14,855 nt of DNA, taken from Bryobacterales bacterium. Its GTDB lineage: Bacteria > Acidobacteriota > Terriglobia > Bryobacterales > Bryobacteraceae. The notes beneath the pieces were generated by a model that did no database searches, was not told the DNA's origin, and saw nothing but the letters and a program-made list of their open reading frames with translations. Numbering within the stretch: the first letter of the stretch is position 1; every line of letters starts with the position of its first letter. The stretch spans positions 1-14,855 of the forward strand of contig PKYZ01000146.1 in the NCBI GenBank assembly GCA_003132865.1, in the 5' to 3' direction. Positions 5,108 through 11,794 of the stretch are shown here, in pieces. The translations under genes and the position numbers were made by a program.

Positions 5108-6565
5108 ATGAACGTATCGCGTGAACACGACCACAGACCGCACGATCATAGAACGGCACGCCTCGGAGAGCGTTCGGATGGCCAGGAGGTCCCCGCAGAG
5201 CCTGGCTTTCAGTTGGATTTGAACGAGGATGGAAACGCGCGGCGTGTGGCCGCACAGCATGGTGACAACATCCGATATTGCCATGCCTTCAAGAAGTGGT
5301 TGGTTTGGGACGGCCGCCGGTGGAAAACCGATGATAGTGGGCAAGTGCGACAATTGGCGCGTGAGACTATGGCGGCCTTTTTAGCGGAAGCGGCTCAAAC
5401 CTACAATGATACGAGGAGAGATTTTGCGAATGACTCCTGTAAGTCGTCGGCTATCACCGGAATGCTCAAGATGCTGGAAGGAGAGTTTGCTATCTCAACC
5501 GCGGATCTCGACCTGGACCCGCATCTGCTCAACTTCACTAATGGGACGGTGGACTTGCGCACGGGCACGGTGACGGCCCACCGGCGTGAGGACTACATCA
5601 CGAAGCTAGTTCACTATGCCTACGATCCTGAAGCCGAGTGTCCGATATTCCTTTCGTTCCTTCAGCGCATCACGAGCCATGCCGGCCTAATCGAATACCT
5701 ACAGAGGGCTCTCGGCTACTCGCTGACAGGCCGGACAATCGAAAAGGCCGTGTTTGTTTTGTACGGAGACGGCGATAACGGAAAAAGCACCTTGCTGAGC
5801 ACGATTCTGCAACTCCTCGATGAATATGCTGTTCTGCTTCAAATCGACACCCTCATGGCGCGTCAGGAATCGAGTAACGCGCAGGCGGACCTCGCGGACC
5901 TGCGCGGCGCCCGGTTTGCTATGACGTCCGAGACGGAAGAGGGACAACGGCTGGCGGAAGGTAAGCTAAAGCGCATCACGCAAGGCATGGGGCGAATCAA
6001 GGCCACCCGGAAGTATGAGAACCCGGTGGAGTTCCCCGAGACGCATAAGCTCTGGATTGATGCAAACCATCTGCCCAAAGTGAGCGGGAAGGATAAGGCG
6101 ATCTGGAACCGTTTGCACGCGATTCCGTTCGACGTAACGATACCGAAGGCTGAACAGGATAAAACCTTGCAGAATAAGCTGCTCGACGAAGCAGAGGGCA
6201 TTCTGGCATGGACGGTGCGCGGCGCCGTGCGCTGGCATCAGGAAGGGCTCGGGAAACCGCCGGACGTGGAGCAAGCTGTGGCTCAGTGGCGCGCCGACTC
6301 CGACGATATCGCCAGATTCTTGGATGACTGCTGTCAGCCCGAAGGACAGGTCTCTGCCAAGGAATTCTACGACCAATACCTGCTCTGGGCCAAGGATGCC
6401 GGCGTACCGCCGTGCTCGAATCCGGTCTTTTCCCAAAGGGTCCTATTGCGCGATGGCGTCTCGAAAAAATCGGAGGCGCAGGGCAACGTGTACTACGGCG
6501 TGCGCCTTAACCGGCCTGGTAGAGTCGGCTGCGGTCGTTTCCGAATTAGGGAGAAACCTCAATGA
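5108..6565 (+). CDS. P4/D5-family SF3 helicase (phage/plasmid replication), no primase domain
   Basis: A 485-residue protein, shorter than P4 alpha-type fusions (roughly 750 residues). It has a D5_N-like region (about 55-205: YCHAFKKWLVWDGRRWKTDD, then LLNFTNGTVDLRTG), followed by the SF3 ATPase. The Walker A is GDGDNGKST (220-228). The Walker B region is ADLADLRGARFAMTSETEEG (260-279), and motif C is KLWIDANHLPKVSGKDKAIW (314-333), with the arginine-finger-like NRLHAIPF behind it. A winged-helix-like C-terminus follows (SAKEFYDQYLLWAKDAG). These helicases form hexamers that unwind origin DNA for phages, plasmids and satellites. The N-terminal zinc/TOPRIM or Prim-Pol module is absent and no separate primase is visible, so it would rely on the host or on a gene elsewhere. 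The start at 5108 follows GAAAGG; the first 30 residues look unconserved. The AlpA-like gene upstream fits replication control of an integrative element. Confidence 0.9.
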   Translation: MNVSREHDHRPHDHRTARLGERSDGQEVPAEPGFQLDLNEDGNARRVAAQHGDNIRYCHAFKKWLVWDGRRWKTDDSGQVRQLARETMAAFLAEAAQTYNDTRRDFANDSCKSSAITGMLKMLEGEFAISTADLDLDPHLLNFTNGTVDLRTGTVTAHRREDYITKLVHYAYDPEAECPIFLSFLQRITSHAGLIEYLQRALGYSLTGRTIEKAVFVLYGDGDNGKSTLLSTILQLLDEYAVLLQIDTLMARQESSNAQADLADLRGARFAMTSETEEGQRLAEGKLKRITQGMGRIKATRKYENPVEFPETHKLWIDANHLPKVSGKDKAIWNRLHAIPFDVTIPKAEQDKTLQNKLLDEAEGILAWTVRGAVRWHQEGLGKPPDVEQAVAQWRADSDDIARFLDDCCQPEGQVSAKEFYDQYLLWAKDAGVPPCSNPVFSQRVLLRDGVSKKSEAQGNVYYGVRLNRPGRVGCGRFRIREKPQ

Positions 6566-6586
6566 GACGGGTGCGCGGAGGCCGGC

Positions 6587-6686
6587 AGGCTGGAGGACTG
6601 GACGATCCTGGAGGCATTTCTGTGAATTTAATAAGCTCACGTAGCGATTTGACTTCTGCGGATTTGCCTCCAGCGTCCTCCAGCCT
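6587..6686. repeat. Large two-part inverted repeat (hairpin) after the helicase gene
   Basis: AGGCTGGAGGAC (6587-6598) is an exact complement of 6675-6686. Inside it, CTGGAGGCA (6608-6616) is an exact complement of 6665-6673. The two stems nest with a 9-base bulge on one side and 1 base on the other, around a 48-base A+T-richer loop. There is no U-tract on either side, so it is not an ordinary terminator. It begins 22 bases after the helicase stop. Confidence 0.65.
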
Positions 6687-6764
6687 TCCAGCCAGCCTAT
6701 AAGAATCAGCAGCTTTCAGGTAGCCGGTTAGATGGTAATAGAACATGCGGCGGGTCCGCGCTGA

Positions 6765-6983
6765 CGAAACGGGGGAACTAGCGGTGCCCTCCCCTGCCGC
6801 GCCTTCAACTGCGCTGCCGCAAAGGATGATGCGGCCCCAGCCTGGGACTCGGGCCTTGCCTCAGTTTTTGCGGCTGACCCGGTGGCGATCTTAGACTCTA
6901 CGATTACCTCTGCTGTCGGCCAATTGTGGTCCGCGTCACCTGAAATGCCTTCGTGCGGCCGGCCCGAGATCCCTTTCGAGTAG
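6765..6983 (+). pseudogene. Coding-like frame without a start, possible gene remnant
   Basis: Between a TGA near 6763 and TAG 6981-6983 a frame reads AFNCAAAKDDAAPAWDSGLA, then VFAADPVAILDSTITSAVGQ and LWSASPEMPSC. The composition is protein-like and third positions are mostly G or C, but no ATG starts it; only an internal GTG near 6879 is available. It follows the helicase gene in the same direction and could be the tail of a lost downstream gene. No family is recognised. Confidence 0.22.
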
Positions 6984-7062
6984 GCTCATTGCGCCGCGGG
7001 TTCGAATCCAGGGAACGCACGGCTGTGGATAGTAGGTAGCCAGTGCTCGAAGTTTTCCGGAG

Positions 7063-7116
7063 AGATTTCACCGGTCGTTGCGCGTTACGCCCGCGTGGAA
7101 GCCGGGATCACGAATC
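7063..7116 (+). pseudogene. Transposase C-terminal remnant, copy 3
   Basis: Reads RFHRSLRVTPA in frame. After a one-base loss, the DNA continues TGGAAGCCGGGATCACGAA, matching the MEAGIT(D/N) codons of the remnant at 816-887. The bases CGCGTTACGCCCGCG correspond to CGCGTTACTCCCGCGA there. The (R)-x-H-(K/R)-(S/T)-LRVTPA motif is the tail of IS1-like DDE transposases. This copy preserves residues just upstream of the motif that the other copies lack. The rest of the transposase is not recognisable. Confidence 0.6.
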
Positions 7117-7381
7117 GGGGTGTGAAACATTTGCCGACTTTGGTTGCGTCATGGAAAGGGCAGAAAGCGGCCTAAAGGAGGTCGCTCCTGGCGTATGATG
7201 GTCTCTGACCGGCTTTACAAAATGGATGGCTGAACGCTGACAAGCTGGCAGGCGCGCTGCGTTCGTCCTGGTCCTAGGAGTAGTGTATCACAACTCCGGA
7301 AAGGACGAAATGCCAGTCTATGGGAACCGTTTGGGGCAGCGCTTTTATGCGACCGGGTTGTTCTACAGTATCAAGGACACC

Positions 7382-8161
7382 ATGTCTACTGCGATTATTA
7401 GACACTTCGATGACCAGTACGGTTTCGTTATCGGTGCCGATGGGCTGGAAACGAAGGGCAGCGACTACGAAGCGTTCAACAAAAACACACGGAAGATTTT
7501 TGGCCTCAATGATCACTGTAGCATACTAGCGTACTCGTTCCGTGGCGCACATCGTAATACGTCAGATAGCACTGGAGAGGTTATTTGGAATCTCTCCGAA
7601 GACGTTCAGACAGCGGCGTCGGCGATATCCGGTCATGGATCGCAAACTCTCCTCGAATACGCCGAGAAACTCGCCGCCCAGGTCAATCTGGTTTTTGAGG
7701 ATGCCAAAACAAGCGGCAAAATACAGGAGTACCCGACGGATCAAGGGGTCTGCGATTCCGGCGGGATGGCAATAGTCGAGTTGTTCTTGGATGGGTACTA
7801 TTATGATATTGCATCGCGCGCCACTGTTACATTCCGTCACAACAACCATGTATTGGCGCCGCCCGAGGTATGCGGTGATCCTTTACAGCCATTTGACATA
7901 GTAGGACCGATGAGCATATGGCACGCCTTTAAAGATCTGAACAATCCCCTATTCGAGCAATATAGACCTATTTATATGAACGCGCGGACAGTTCAAGATG
8001 TTGCGTTTATCATCGATGGCTATCTTAGAGCCTGTGCTAGTAGAGAGGGAGAAAAGCTTTTTCCGATGGCCCGCCGTACCATTGGCGGAGATACGCACGT
8101 CGCCGTGGTCACGCCCAGCAGCTTCGACTGGGTTCCTGGATTTGAACCGAAAGAACTCTAG
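7382..8161 (+). CDS. Proteasome-like (Ntn-hydrolase fold) protein
   Basis: A 259-residue protein. I chose ATG 7382 because AAGGA precedes it at good spacing and it places a Thr next to the N-terminus; the frame is open further up (GTG 7283, ATG 7310). The start MSTAIIRHFDDQYGFVIGAD followed by TRKIFGLNDHCSILAYSFRG looks like a proteasome beta/HslV N-terminus. A Thr in the nucleophile position, an Asp about 17 residues on (GAD) and a Lys about 35 residues on (TRKI) match the Thr1-Asp17-Lys33 triad. An FRG stands where the family has (F/A)AG. The later part has GGMAIVELFLDGYYYDIASR and a C-terminal IGGDTHVAVVTPSSFDWVPG, as expected for the central sandwich strands. It stands alone with no ATPase partner and has lower G+C than the neighbours to its right, so it looks like cargo. 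The fold is inferred; catalysis would need N-terminal processing after Ser2 or Met1. Confidence 0.55.
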   Translation: MSTAIIRHFDDQYGFVIGADGLETKGSDYEAFNKNTRKIFGLNDHCSILAYSFRGAHRNTSDSTGEVIWNLSEDVQTAASAISGHGSQTLLEYAEKLAAQVNLVFEDAKTSGKIQEYPTDQGVCDSGGMAIVELFLDGYYYDIASRATVTFRHNNHVLAPPEVCGDPLQPFDIVGPMSIWHAFKDLNNPLFEQYRPIYMNARTVQDVAFIIDGYLRACASREGEKLFPMARRTIGGDTHVAVVTPSSFDWVPGFEPKEL

Positions 8162-8560
8162 CGTCATTGGTCACTCACTGGCAGACCTGCTCTCTTTCGA
8201 TTCTACTGGCGTTGGCAACTTCCGCCAGCAATCGCGTATGAGAGATTGTCGGAAGAGCGACGAGGCAATACTGGATCGTGGCGCTTTCCGAAGTTCAACT
8301 TGACGACGCGCTTGCCTCCCGCGTATAAAAGAAGCAGGGCACCTGTTCGACAGGCCAGCGGAAAACCGCACCCTCCGAAAGATCCCACCAAGAGTTAGTT
8401 CGACCAGCAGCCAGTCCGGTGCCAGCGCACGCCACGCACGTGGCGCGGTCCTCGATTGGGCTTGCTGGCAAGGCACCAACGCCGAGCGATGGGACGCTCG
8501 TTAATCCCCTTCCCTCCAGCCCCGTGGTTGGAGTGTGTCCCGGTAAAACCGATCCGGGAA
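8162..8560. other. Gene-poor stretch between the proteasome-like gene and the phage-like module
   Basis: I find no convincing gene, hairpin or long repeat here. Frames on both strands over 60 codons are rich in Arg, Ser and Pro and look like shadows. This is also where base composition rises toward the G+C-rich block on the right, so a junction between elements may lie inside it. Confidence 0.4.
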
Positions 8561-8794
8561 AGGGGGTAAAGGCGCGGCAGGGGCGGCACGGCGCGCCCGC
8601 GACGCCTGGCTACCAACCGGCCAACCCGGAGCCGGACGGCGCGACACGGGGCAACGTGGCGCAAACGGTGGCCAACTTCGTCGCGTGGCAGGACGGCCCG
8701 TGCACCGGCGCGCGGCGTGACGTTCGGGGACGACGATTCCGCGGCGGACGGCCGCAACGAGCCGTCCTGGGAGCAGGTGCGGCGTAGGTCCTAA
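8560..8794 (+). pseudogene. Probable frameshifted small gene upstream of 8798
   Basis: One frame reads GYQPANPEPDGATRGNVAQT then VANFVAWQDGPCTGARRDV up to about 8720. The next frame then reads VTFGDDDSAADGRNEPSWEQ then VRRRS and stops at TAA 8792-8794, three bases before the following start. Each half has clean, G/C-ending codons only in its own frame, as expected after a one-base indel near 8711-8722, or from a sequencing error. The tight spacing to the next gene supports a real, coupled gene. The true start is not clear and the family is unknown. Confidence 0.4.
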
Positions 8795-8797
8795 GCG

Positions 8798-9349
8798 ATG
8801 AAGCCAACGAACCCGACCAGCCCCCCGCGTCCGACGATCCCCTGCTACGCCGCCGACGGCACGCCTCTCGGCCCCCGCACCCTCGCAGCCGCACAACACC
8901 TGGTTGCTGGCGGCTACGTCCTGCCCTCCTACGGCCGCAAGGGCCACCTCCGGGCGATCTGGCTGGTGCGCGACGACGGCGCCAGTCCTGTCCAAGCCCA
9001 CGCCCACAACGGCACGAGGTACAGCTACATCGAGTCGCTCGCCACCGGACGGTGCTGGCAACTCCGCCGCCTGGACCGCCACGATGCCACGCGCGAGGAT
9101 GGCTCGCCCGTGACCGCCCGCGATCCGTTCCTCCAGGTGGTGCGCGACTGCCTGGCGCCCTCGTCCGACGCGCTGGCGGCTGGCGGGGTGGCGGCGAGCG
9201 AGCTGCCGACCGGCTCGTTGGCCATCGCGCTGGCGACTGACTCGTTGGCCGACGCCAGGAGACCGAGGGCTGCGCCGACGCGCGCCACTCTCGCTCGCAC
9301 GCCCACGAGCGACGAGCGACGACAGCCACGCGCCGCAGCCGAGAAGTAA
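8798..9349 (+). CDS. Unknown protein of the phage-like module
   Basis: A 183-residue protein from ATG 8798. The conserved-looking part is residues 10-95: TIPCYAADGTPLGPRTLAAA, then LVAGGYVLPSYGRKGHLRAI and WLVRDDGASPVQAH. The ADG-x-PLGPRTLA and LPSYGRKGHLRAIWL stretches seem familiar from unnamed proteins of Planctomycetota, but I cannot name a family. After about residue 110 the sequence becomes rich in Ala, Arg, Thr and Ser and is probably disordered. No membrane segment or signal peptide is seen. It directly follows the frameshifted small gene and points toward a convergent helix-hairpin-helix gene across a repeat-rich A+T island. A long open frame on the opposite strand (8501-9352) is a composition effect. 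No function is offered. Confidence 0.6.
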   Translation: MKPTNPTSPPRPTIPCYAADGTPLGPRTLAAAQHLVAGGYVLPSYGRKGHLRAIWLVRDDGASPVQAHAHNGTRYSYIESLATGRCWQLRRLDRHDATREDGSPVTARDPFLQVVRDCLAPSSDALAAGGVAASELPTGSLAIALATDSLADARRPRAAPTRATLARTPTSDERRQPRAAAEK

Positions 9350-9451
9350 CACTTACTCAGCCAGCAGTAACATCCGCGCCGTGATGTAACTTAACGTAAC
9401 TTACACTGACTCGGCTAAGTATCAACGCTACTTACTAAGTCAACTTACTAA
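9346..9451. repeat. A+T-rich island with clustered short repeats
   Basis: GTAAC occurs at 9346, 9367, 9386 and 9396. ACTTACT occurs at 9351, 9430 and 9443, with CTTACTAA at 9431 and 9444, and the inverse CTAAGT at 9415 and 9435. The island lies between convergent genes in an otherwise G+C-rich region. It could be a decayed iteron set, a protein-binding array or an att-type site; no function is evident. Confidence 0.6.
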
Positions 9452-9548
9452 CAGCTTTTGGTTCCCTCCTTTGCCGGTGCCGGTAGCGGCGGGTGGGAAC
9501 AGTGCCCAATTTCGCTACCGTCAGGCGGAAAAAAGAGGTGGTCGGTGG

Positions 9549-10058
9549 TCAGATCGCCGATGGGGGATCGGCGATGGGATGCGCGGGCTGCGTGGGCCGC
9601 CCATCGCCCTCGGGCGATGGCTCCGCCGCCTCGAACCGCTGCACCGCGGCCCGCAGCGCCCGCGCCGTCTTGACGCCGACGTAGTGCAGGCCGATCAGAT
9701 GACGTTCGGGTACCTCTCGCAGATCGCCCAGACATCGGTAGCCAGCGGCGGCCAGCGATTGCACCACGATAGGCTCGATGCGGACGCCTTGGCTAGCCAG
9801 TTCCTTCCAATGGTCGAGCCGGATGTCCACCCAGGCGGGTCGGGCGGGACTCCCAGGGCGGGCGAGGGCGGCGTCGGCGTGCCGTTCCTGCCGGCCCGCC
9901 AGGAAGCCGATCTCGTGGGCCTCGCGCGCTACGGCCAGGAGTGCGGCGTCCAGCGCGCGTCGCGTGCAGATGACCTTGCTGCCACGGGGCGAGTCGAGGC
10001 TGGTGACGGCGGTGGAGACGAGGCGGTCGGCGATGCGGTCATCGATCTCGCGTGGCAT
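9549..10058 (-). CDS. Small protein with helix-hairpin-helix (RpoA C-terminal-like) domain
   Basis: A 169-residue protein. I prefer ATG 10058 (MPREIDDRIADRLVSTAVTS), with AGGAG about 14 bases upstream, over an in-frame ATG at 10097 that has no ribosome site and adds unrelated residues. Residues 1-60 are helical and basic (SKVICTRRALDAALLAVARE). Residues about 95-142 read PIVVQSLAAAGYRCLGDLRE then RHLIGLHYVGVKTARALRAA, the pattern of an HhH domain as in the RNA polymerase alpha C-terminal domain: a helix, G-x-x-x-LGDL, a helix, and GVKTA-x-AL. DNA binding is likely. The tail is proline-rich. It is transcribed convergently with the unknown gene on its left and divergently from the methyltransferase genes on its right, so it may regulate the latter. 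Family recognition is moderate and function is unproven. Confidence 0.6.
   Translation of the reverse strand: MPREIDDRIADRLVSTAVTSLDSPRGSKVICTRRALDAALLAVAREAHEIGFLAGRQERHADAALARPGSPARPAWVDIRLDHWKELASQGVRIEPIVVQSLAAAGYRCLGDLREVPERHLIGLHYVGVKTARALRAAVQRFEAAEPSPEGDGRPTQPAHPIADPPSAI
9553..9575 (-). terminator. Perfect hairpin at the end of the HhH gene
   Basis: ATCGCCGAT (9553-9561) and ATCGGCGAT (9567-9575) pair exactly around a five-G loop, within the last codons and stop of the minus-strand gene. No T-run follows on that strand, so termination is possible but weak. A second perfect stem, CCATCGCCC/GGGCGATGG, is at 9601-9620. Confidence 0.4.
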
Positions 10059-10117
10059 GTGGGGGTGAGTGGCTCCTGGCCGCCAGCATAACAGCATCGC
10101 GGAGCGGCGAGGGCGGA

Positions 10118-10207
10118 TTGAAGGGCGAACAGGCAGGAGATGAGGTGGTCACTGAAGCGGTCGAGGTGGTCACTGCGGCCGGCGCACTGGTGGGAGTAGG
10201 CAACTGA
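10118..10207 (+). CDS. Possible 29-residue leader protein with a repeated heptad
   Basis: From TTG 10118 the frame reads LKGEQAGDEVVTEAVEVVTA then AGALVGVGN and ends at TGA 10205-10207, which overlaps the methyltransferase start as TGATG. Codons end in G or C as in neighbours, and the frame stays open further up without an obvious start. It contains a 21-bp repeat: GAGGTGGTCACTG at 10142-10154 and 10163-10175. It could be a coupled leader gene or the end of a decayed one. Weak support. Confidence 0.25.
   Translation: MKGEQAGDEVVTEAVEVVTAAGALVGVGN
10142..10183 (+). repeat. Tandem 21-bp repeat before the first methyltransferase gene
   Basis: GAGGTGGTCACTG recurs exactly with a 21-bp period (10142 and 10163), ending about 30 bp before ATG 10207. 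It may be a protein-binding site or just a coding repeat (EVVT-x-A-x). The divergent HhH regulator candidate lies next to it. Confidence 0.5.
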
Positions 10208-11739
10208 TGGCAACCCAGACCCGAGTCACGCCAGCGATGGCCAACCGGATCGAGATCTGGCCAGTAGATCGGCTGGTCCCCTACGCGCGTAATGCGCGAA
10301 CGCATTCAGACGCACAGGTGGCGCAGATCGCCGCGTCGATTGTCGAGTTCGGCTTCAACGCGCCCATCCTGGTAGACTCGCACTCCGGGATCATCGCCGG
10401 CCACGGGCGAATGCTGGCGGCCCGGAAGTTGGGCCTGGCCGAAGTCCCTGTGGTCGTGCTTGACCACCTCTCCGACACCCAACGCCGCGCCTACATCCTG
10501 GCCGACAACAAGCTCGCGGAGAACGCGGGCTGGGACGAGAAGGTCCTGGCCGCGGAACTCGCCGATCTGGAGCGGGACGGCCTTGACCTCAAGGTGGTCG
10601 GGTTCTCCGACCAGGAGTTGGAGGTATTACTTGCGGACTCCGGCGACGGCCCGCCACCCGAGGACGAGGAGCAGATCCCGGAGGCGCCCGCCAACCCCGT
10701 CACCCGGCCCGGCGATGTGTGGTTGATCGGAAGTCACAGGCTGGTCTGCGGCGACTGCCGCGACCGCAACGTCGTGGCGCGGCTGTTCGAGGGCGCGAAG
10801 GCCAATCTGGTGGTCACCTCTCCGCCCTATGCCACCCAGCGCGAATACGATTCGGCGAGCGGGTTTACGCCCATACCGCCGGAGAGGTACGTGGGATGGT
10901 ATCGGGCCGTGGCAGACGGCATTGCGAGCGTGTTGGCGGCGGATGGTTCGTACTTCCTGAACATCAAGCCGCACGCCGATGGAGGCGAGCGCAATTTGTA
11001 CGTGATGGACTTGGTGCTGGCGCATAGGCGGAAGTGGGGCTGGCGATTCGTCGATGAGTTCTGCTGGCGCAAGACCGACAACGGCGTGCCGGGCGGCTGG
11101 CCCAATCGGCTGAAGAACGCTTGGGAGCCGGTCTATCACTTCTGCCGCCAGCAGAAGATCAAGTTTCACCCGGATGCTGTAGGCCACGTGTCCGAGGATT
11201 GCTTCGACTATGCGCAGAGCAATGCCAAGTCCCGGTCGGGGAGCGGGCTGCTCGGTTGCGGCGTGCGTGGTCCGGCTGCGGGCAAGCACCCCAATGCAGA
11301 CGCGAACGGTCACTTCAAGGGCATCGCGCGGCCGAGCAACGTGATCGAATGCAAGGCCGAGGGCAGCCAGGGATCGCACTCCGCGCCGTTCCCGCGCACG
11401 CTGGTCGAGTTCTTCGTGCTGGCGTTCAGCGACGCGGGCGACGTTGTCTACGACTGCTTCACGGGCAGTGCGACCAGCATCGCCGCCGCGCACGTGCATG
11501 GGCGCGTGGGCTATGGAGTTGAACTTAGCCCGGCGTACTGCGACGTGGCGTTGCTCCGCCTTGCCAACCTGGTCGGCAAGGTGCCGGTGCTGGCGGAGAC
11601 CGGCCAACCGATGGCGGAAGTCGCTGCCGCGCGTGGTGTGCCGCTCGACCAGGACAGCAATTCCCGTGCGCGGGATAGCCGCCGCATTCAGCACCGTGGC
11701 CCAGCACCGTTCTACGGCAAACGCCGCAAGGCTTCCTGA
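10207..11739 (+). CDS. ParB-domain / DNA methyltransferase fusion, TSPPY type
   Basis: A 510-residue protein. Residues about 14-105 are a ParB/Srx-like N-terminal domain: DRLVPYARNARTHSDAQVAQ, then ILVDSHSGIIAGHGRMLAAR with the nucleotide-binding G-H-x-R motif. After an acidic linker (about 145-165) comes a beta-class methyltransferase: PGDVWLIGSHRLVCGDC (169-184), motif IV TSPPY (204-208), and the S-adenosylmethionine motif DCFTGSATS (416-424). SPPY favours N4-cytosine modification, but N6-adenine enzymes with this motif exist. The usual F-x-GSG is GSA here, a change that could weaken cofactor binding or be tolerated. Such fusions are common in phages and integrative elements, where they protect DNA or block host nucleases. 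No paired endonuclease is visible, so it is probably an orphan. It ends 55 bp before a second, diverged copy of the same architecture. Confidence 0.9.
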   Translation: MATQTRVTPAMANRIEIWPVDRLVPYARNARTHSDAQVAQIAASIVEFGFNAPILVDSHSGIIAGHGRMLAARKLGLAEVPVVVLDHLSDTQRRAYILADNKLAENAGWDEKVLAAELADLERDGLDLKVVGFSDQELEVLLADSGDGPPPEDEEQIPEAPANPVTRPGDVWLIGSHRLVCGDCRDRNVVARLFEGAKANLVVTSPPYATQREYDSASGFTPIPPERYVGWYRAVADGIASVLAADGSYFLNIKPHADGGERNLYVMDLVLAHRRKWGWRFVDEFCWRKTDNGVPGGWPNRLKNAWEPVYHFCRQQKIKFHPDAVGHVSEDCFDYAQSNAKSRSGSGLLGCGVRGPAAGKHPNADANGHFKGIARPSNVIECKAEGSQGSHSAPFPRTLVEFFVLAFSDAGDVVYDCFTGSATSIAAAHVHGRVGYGVELSPAYCDVALLRLANLVGKVPVLAETGQPMAEVAAARGVPLDQDSNSRARDSRRIQHRGPAPFYGKRRKAS

Positions 11740-11778
11740 TCCCGCCGCCAGGCCGCTCAACAATCGACTCGATTCGAC

Positions 11779-11785
11779 AAAGGAG
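11779..11785 (+). promoter_or_regulatory. Ribosome binding site that fixes a GTG start
   Basis: AAAGGAG stands nine bases before GTG 11795. The frame is open much further upstream across the preceding gene, so this site is the main reason to start the second methyltransferase at GTG. Confidence 0.65.
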
Positions 11786-11794
11786 ACGTCCATA

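Larger units (their letters stand above)
6566..7381. other. Long gene-poor stretch, 816 bp
   Basis: Holds a large imperfect hairpin (6587-6686), a coding-like frame without a start (6765-6983) and a transposase-tail remnant (7063-7116). No intact gene is supported. A T-arm-like sequence at about 6996-7010 was tested as a tRNA and rejected. Confidence 0.5.

Noticed and set aside
5966..6436. Minus-strand frame over the SF3 helicase
   Set aside because: Antisense to the helicase motif C region; no coding evidence of its own.
6946..7019. A possible tRNA: T-arm-like GGTTCGAATCC and near-complementary ends 73 bases apart (TGCCTTC and GAACGCA)
   Set aside because: The T stem pairs in only three of five positions, and neither a D stem nor an anticodon stem can be formed. 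At most a chance match or a very decayed att/tRNA fragment.
8501..9352. Long minus-strand open frame (283 codons)
   Set aside because: Arg/Ala/Gly-rich shadow of the plus-strand gene at 8798 in G+C-rich DNA; no domain pattern.
9471..10091. Plus-strand 206-codon frame over the HhH gene
   Set aside because: The minus-strand product has a helix-hairpin-helix pattern; this frame is glycine-rich and patternless.
11444..11794. Upstream extension of the second methyltransferase frame
   Set aside because: It overlaps the conserved end of the first methyltransferase and encodes Arg/Ser/Trp-rich sequence; the ribosome site before GTG 11795 gives a better start.
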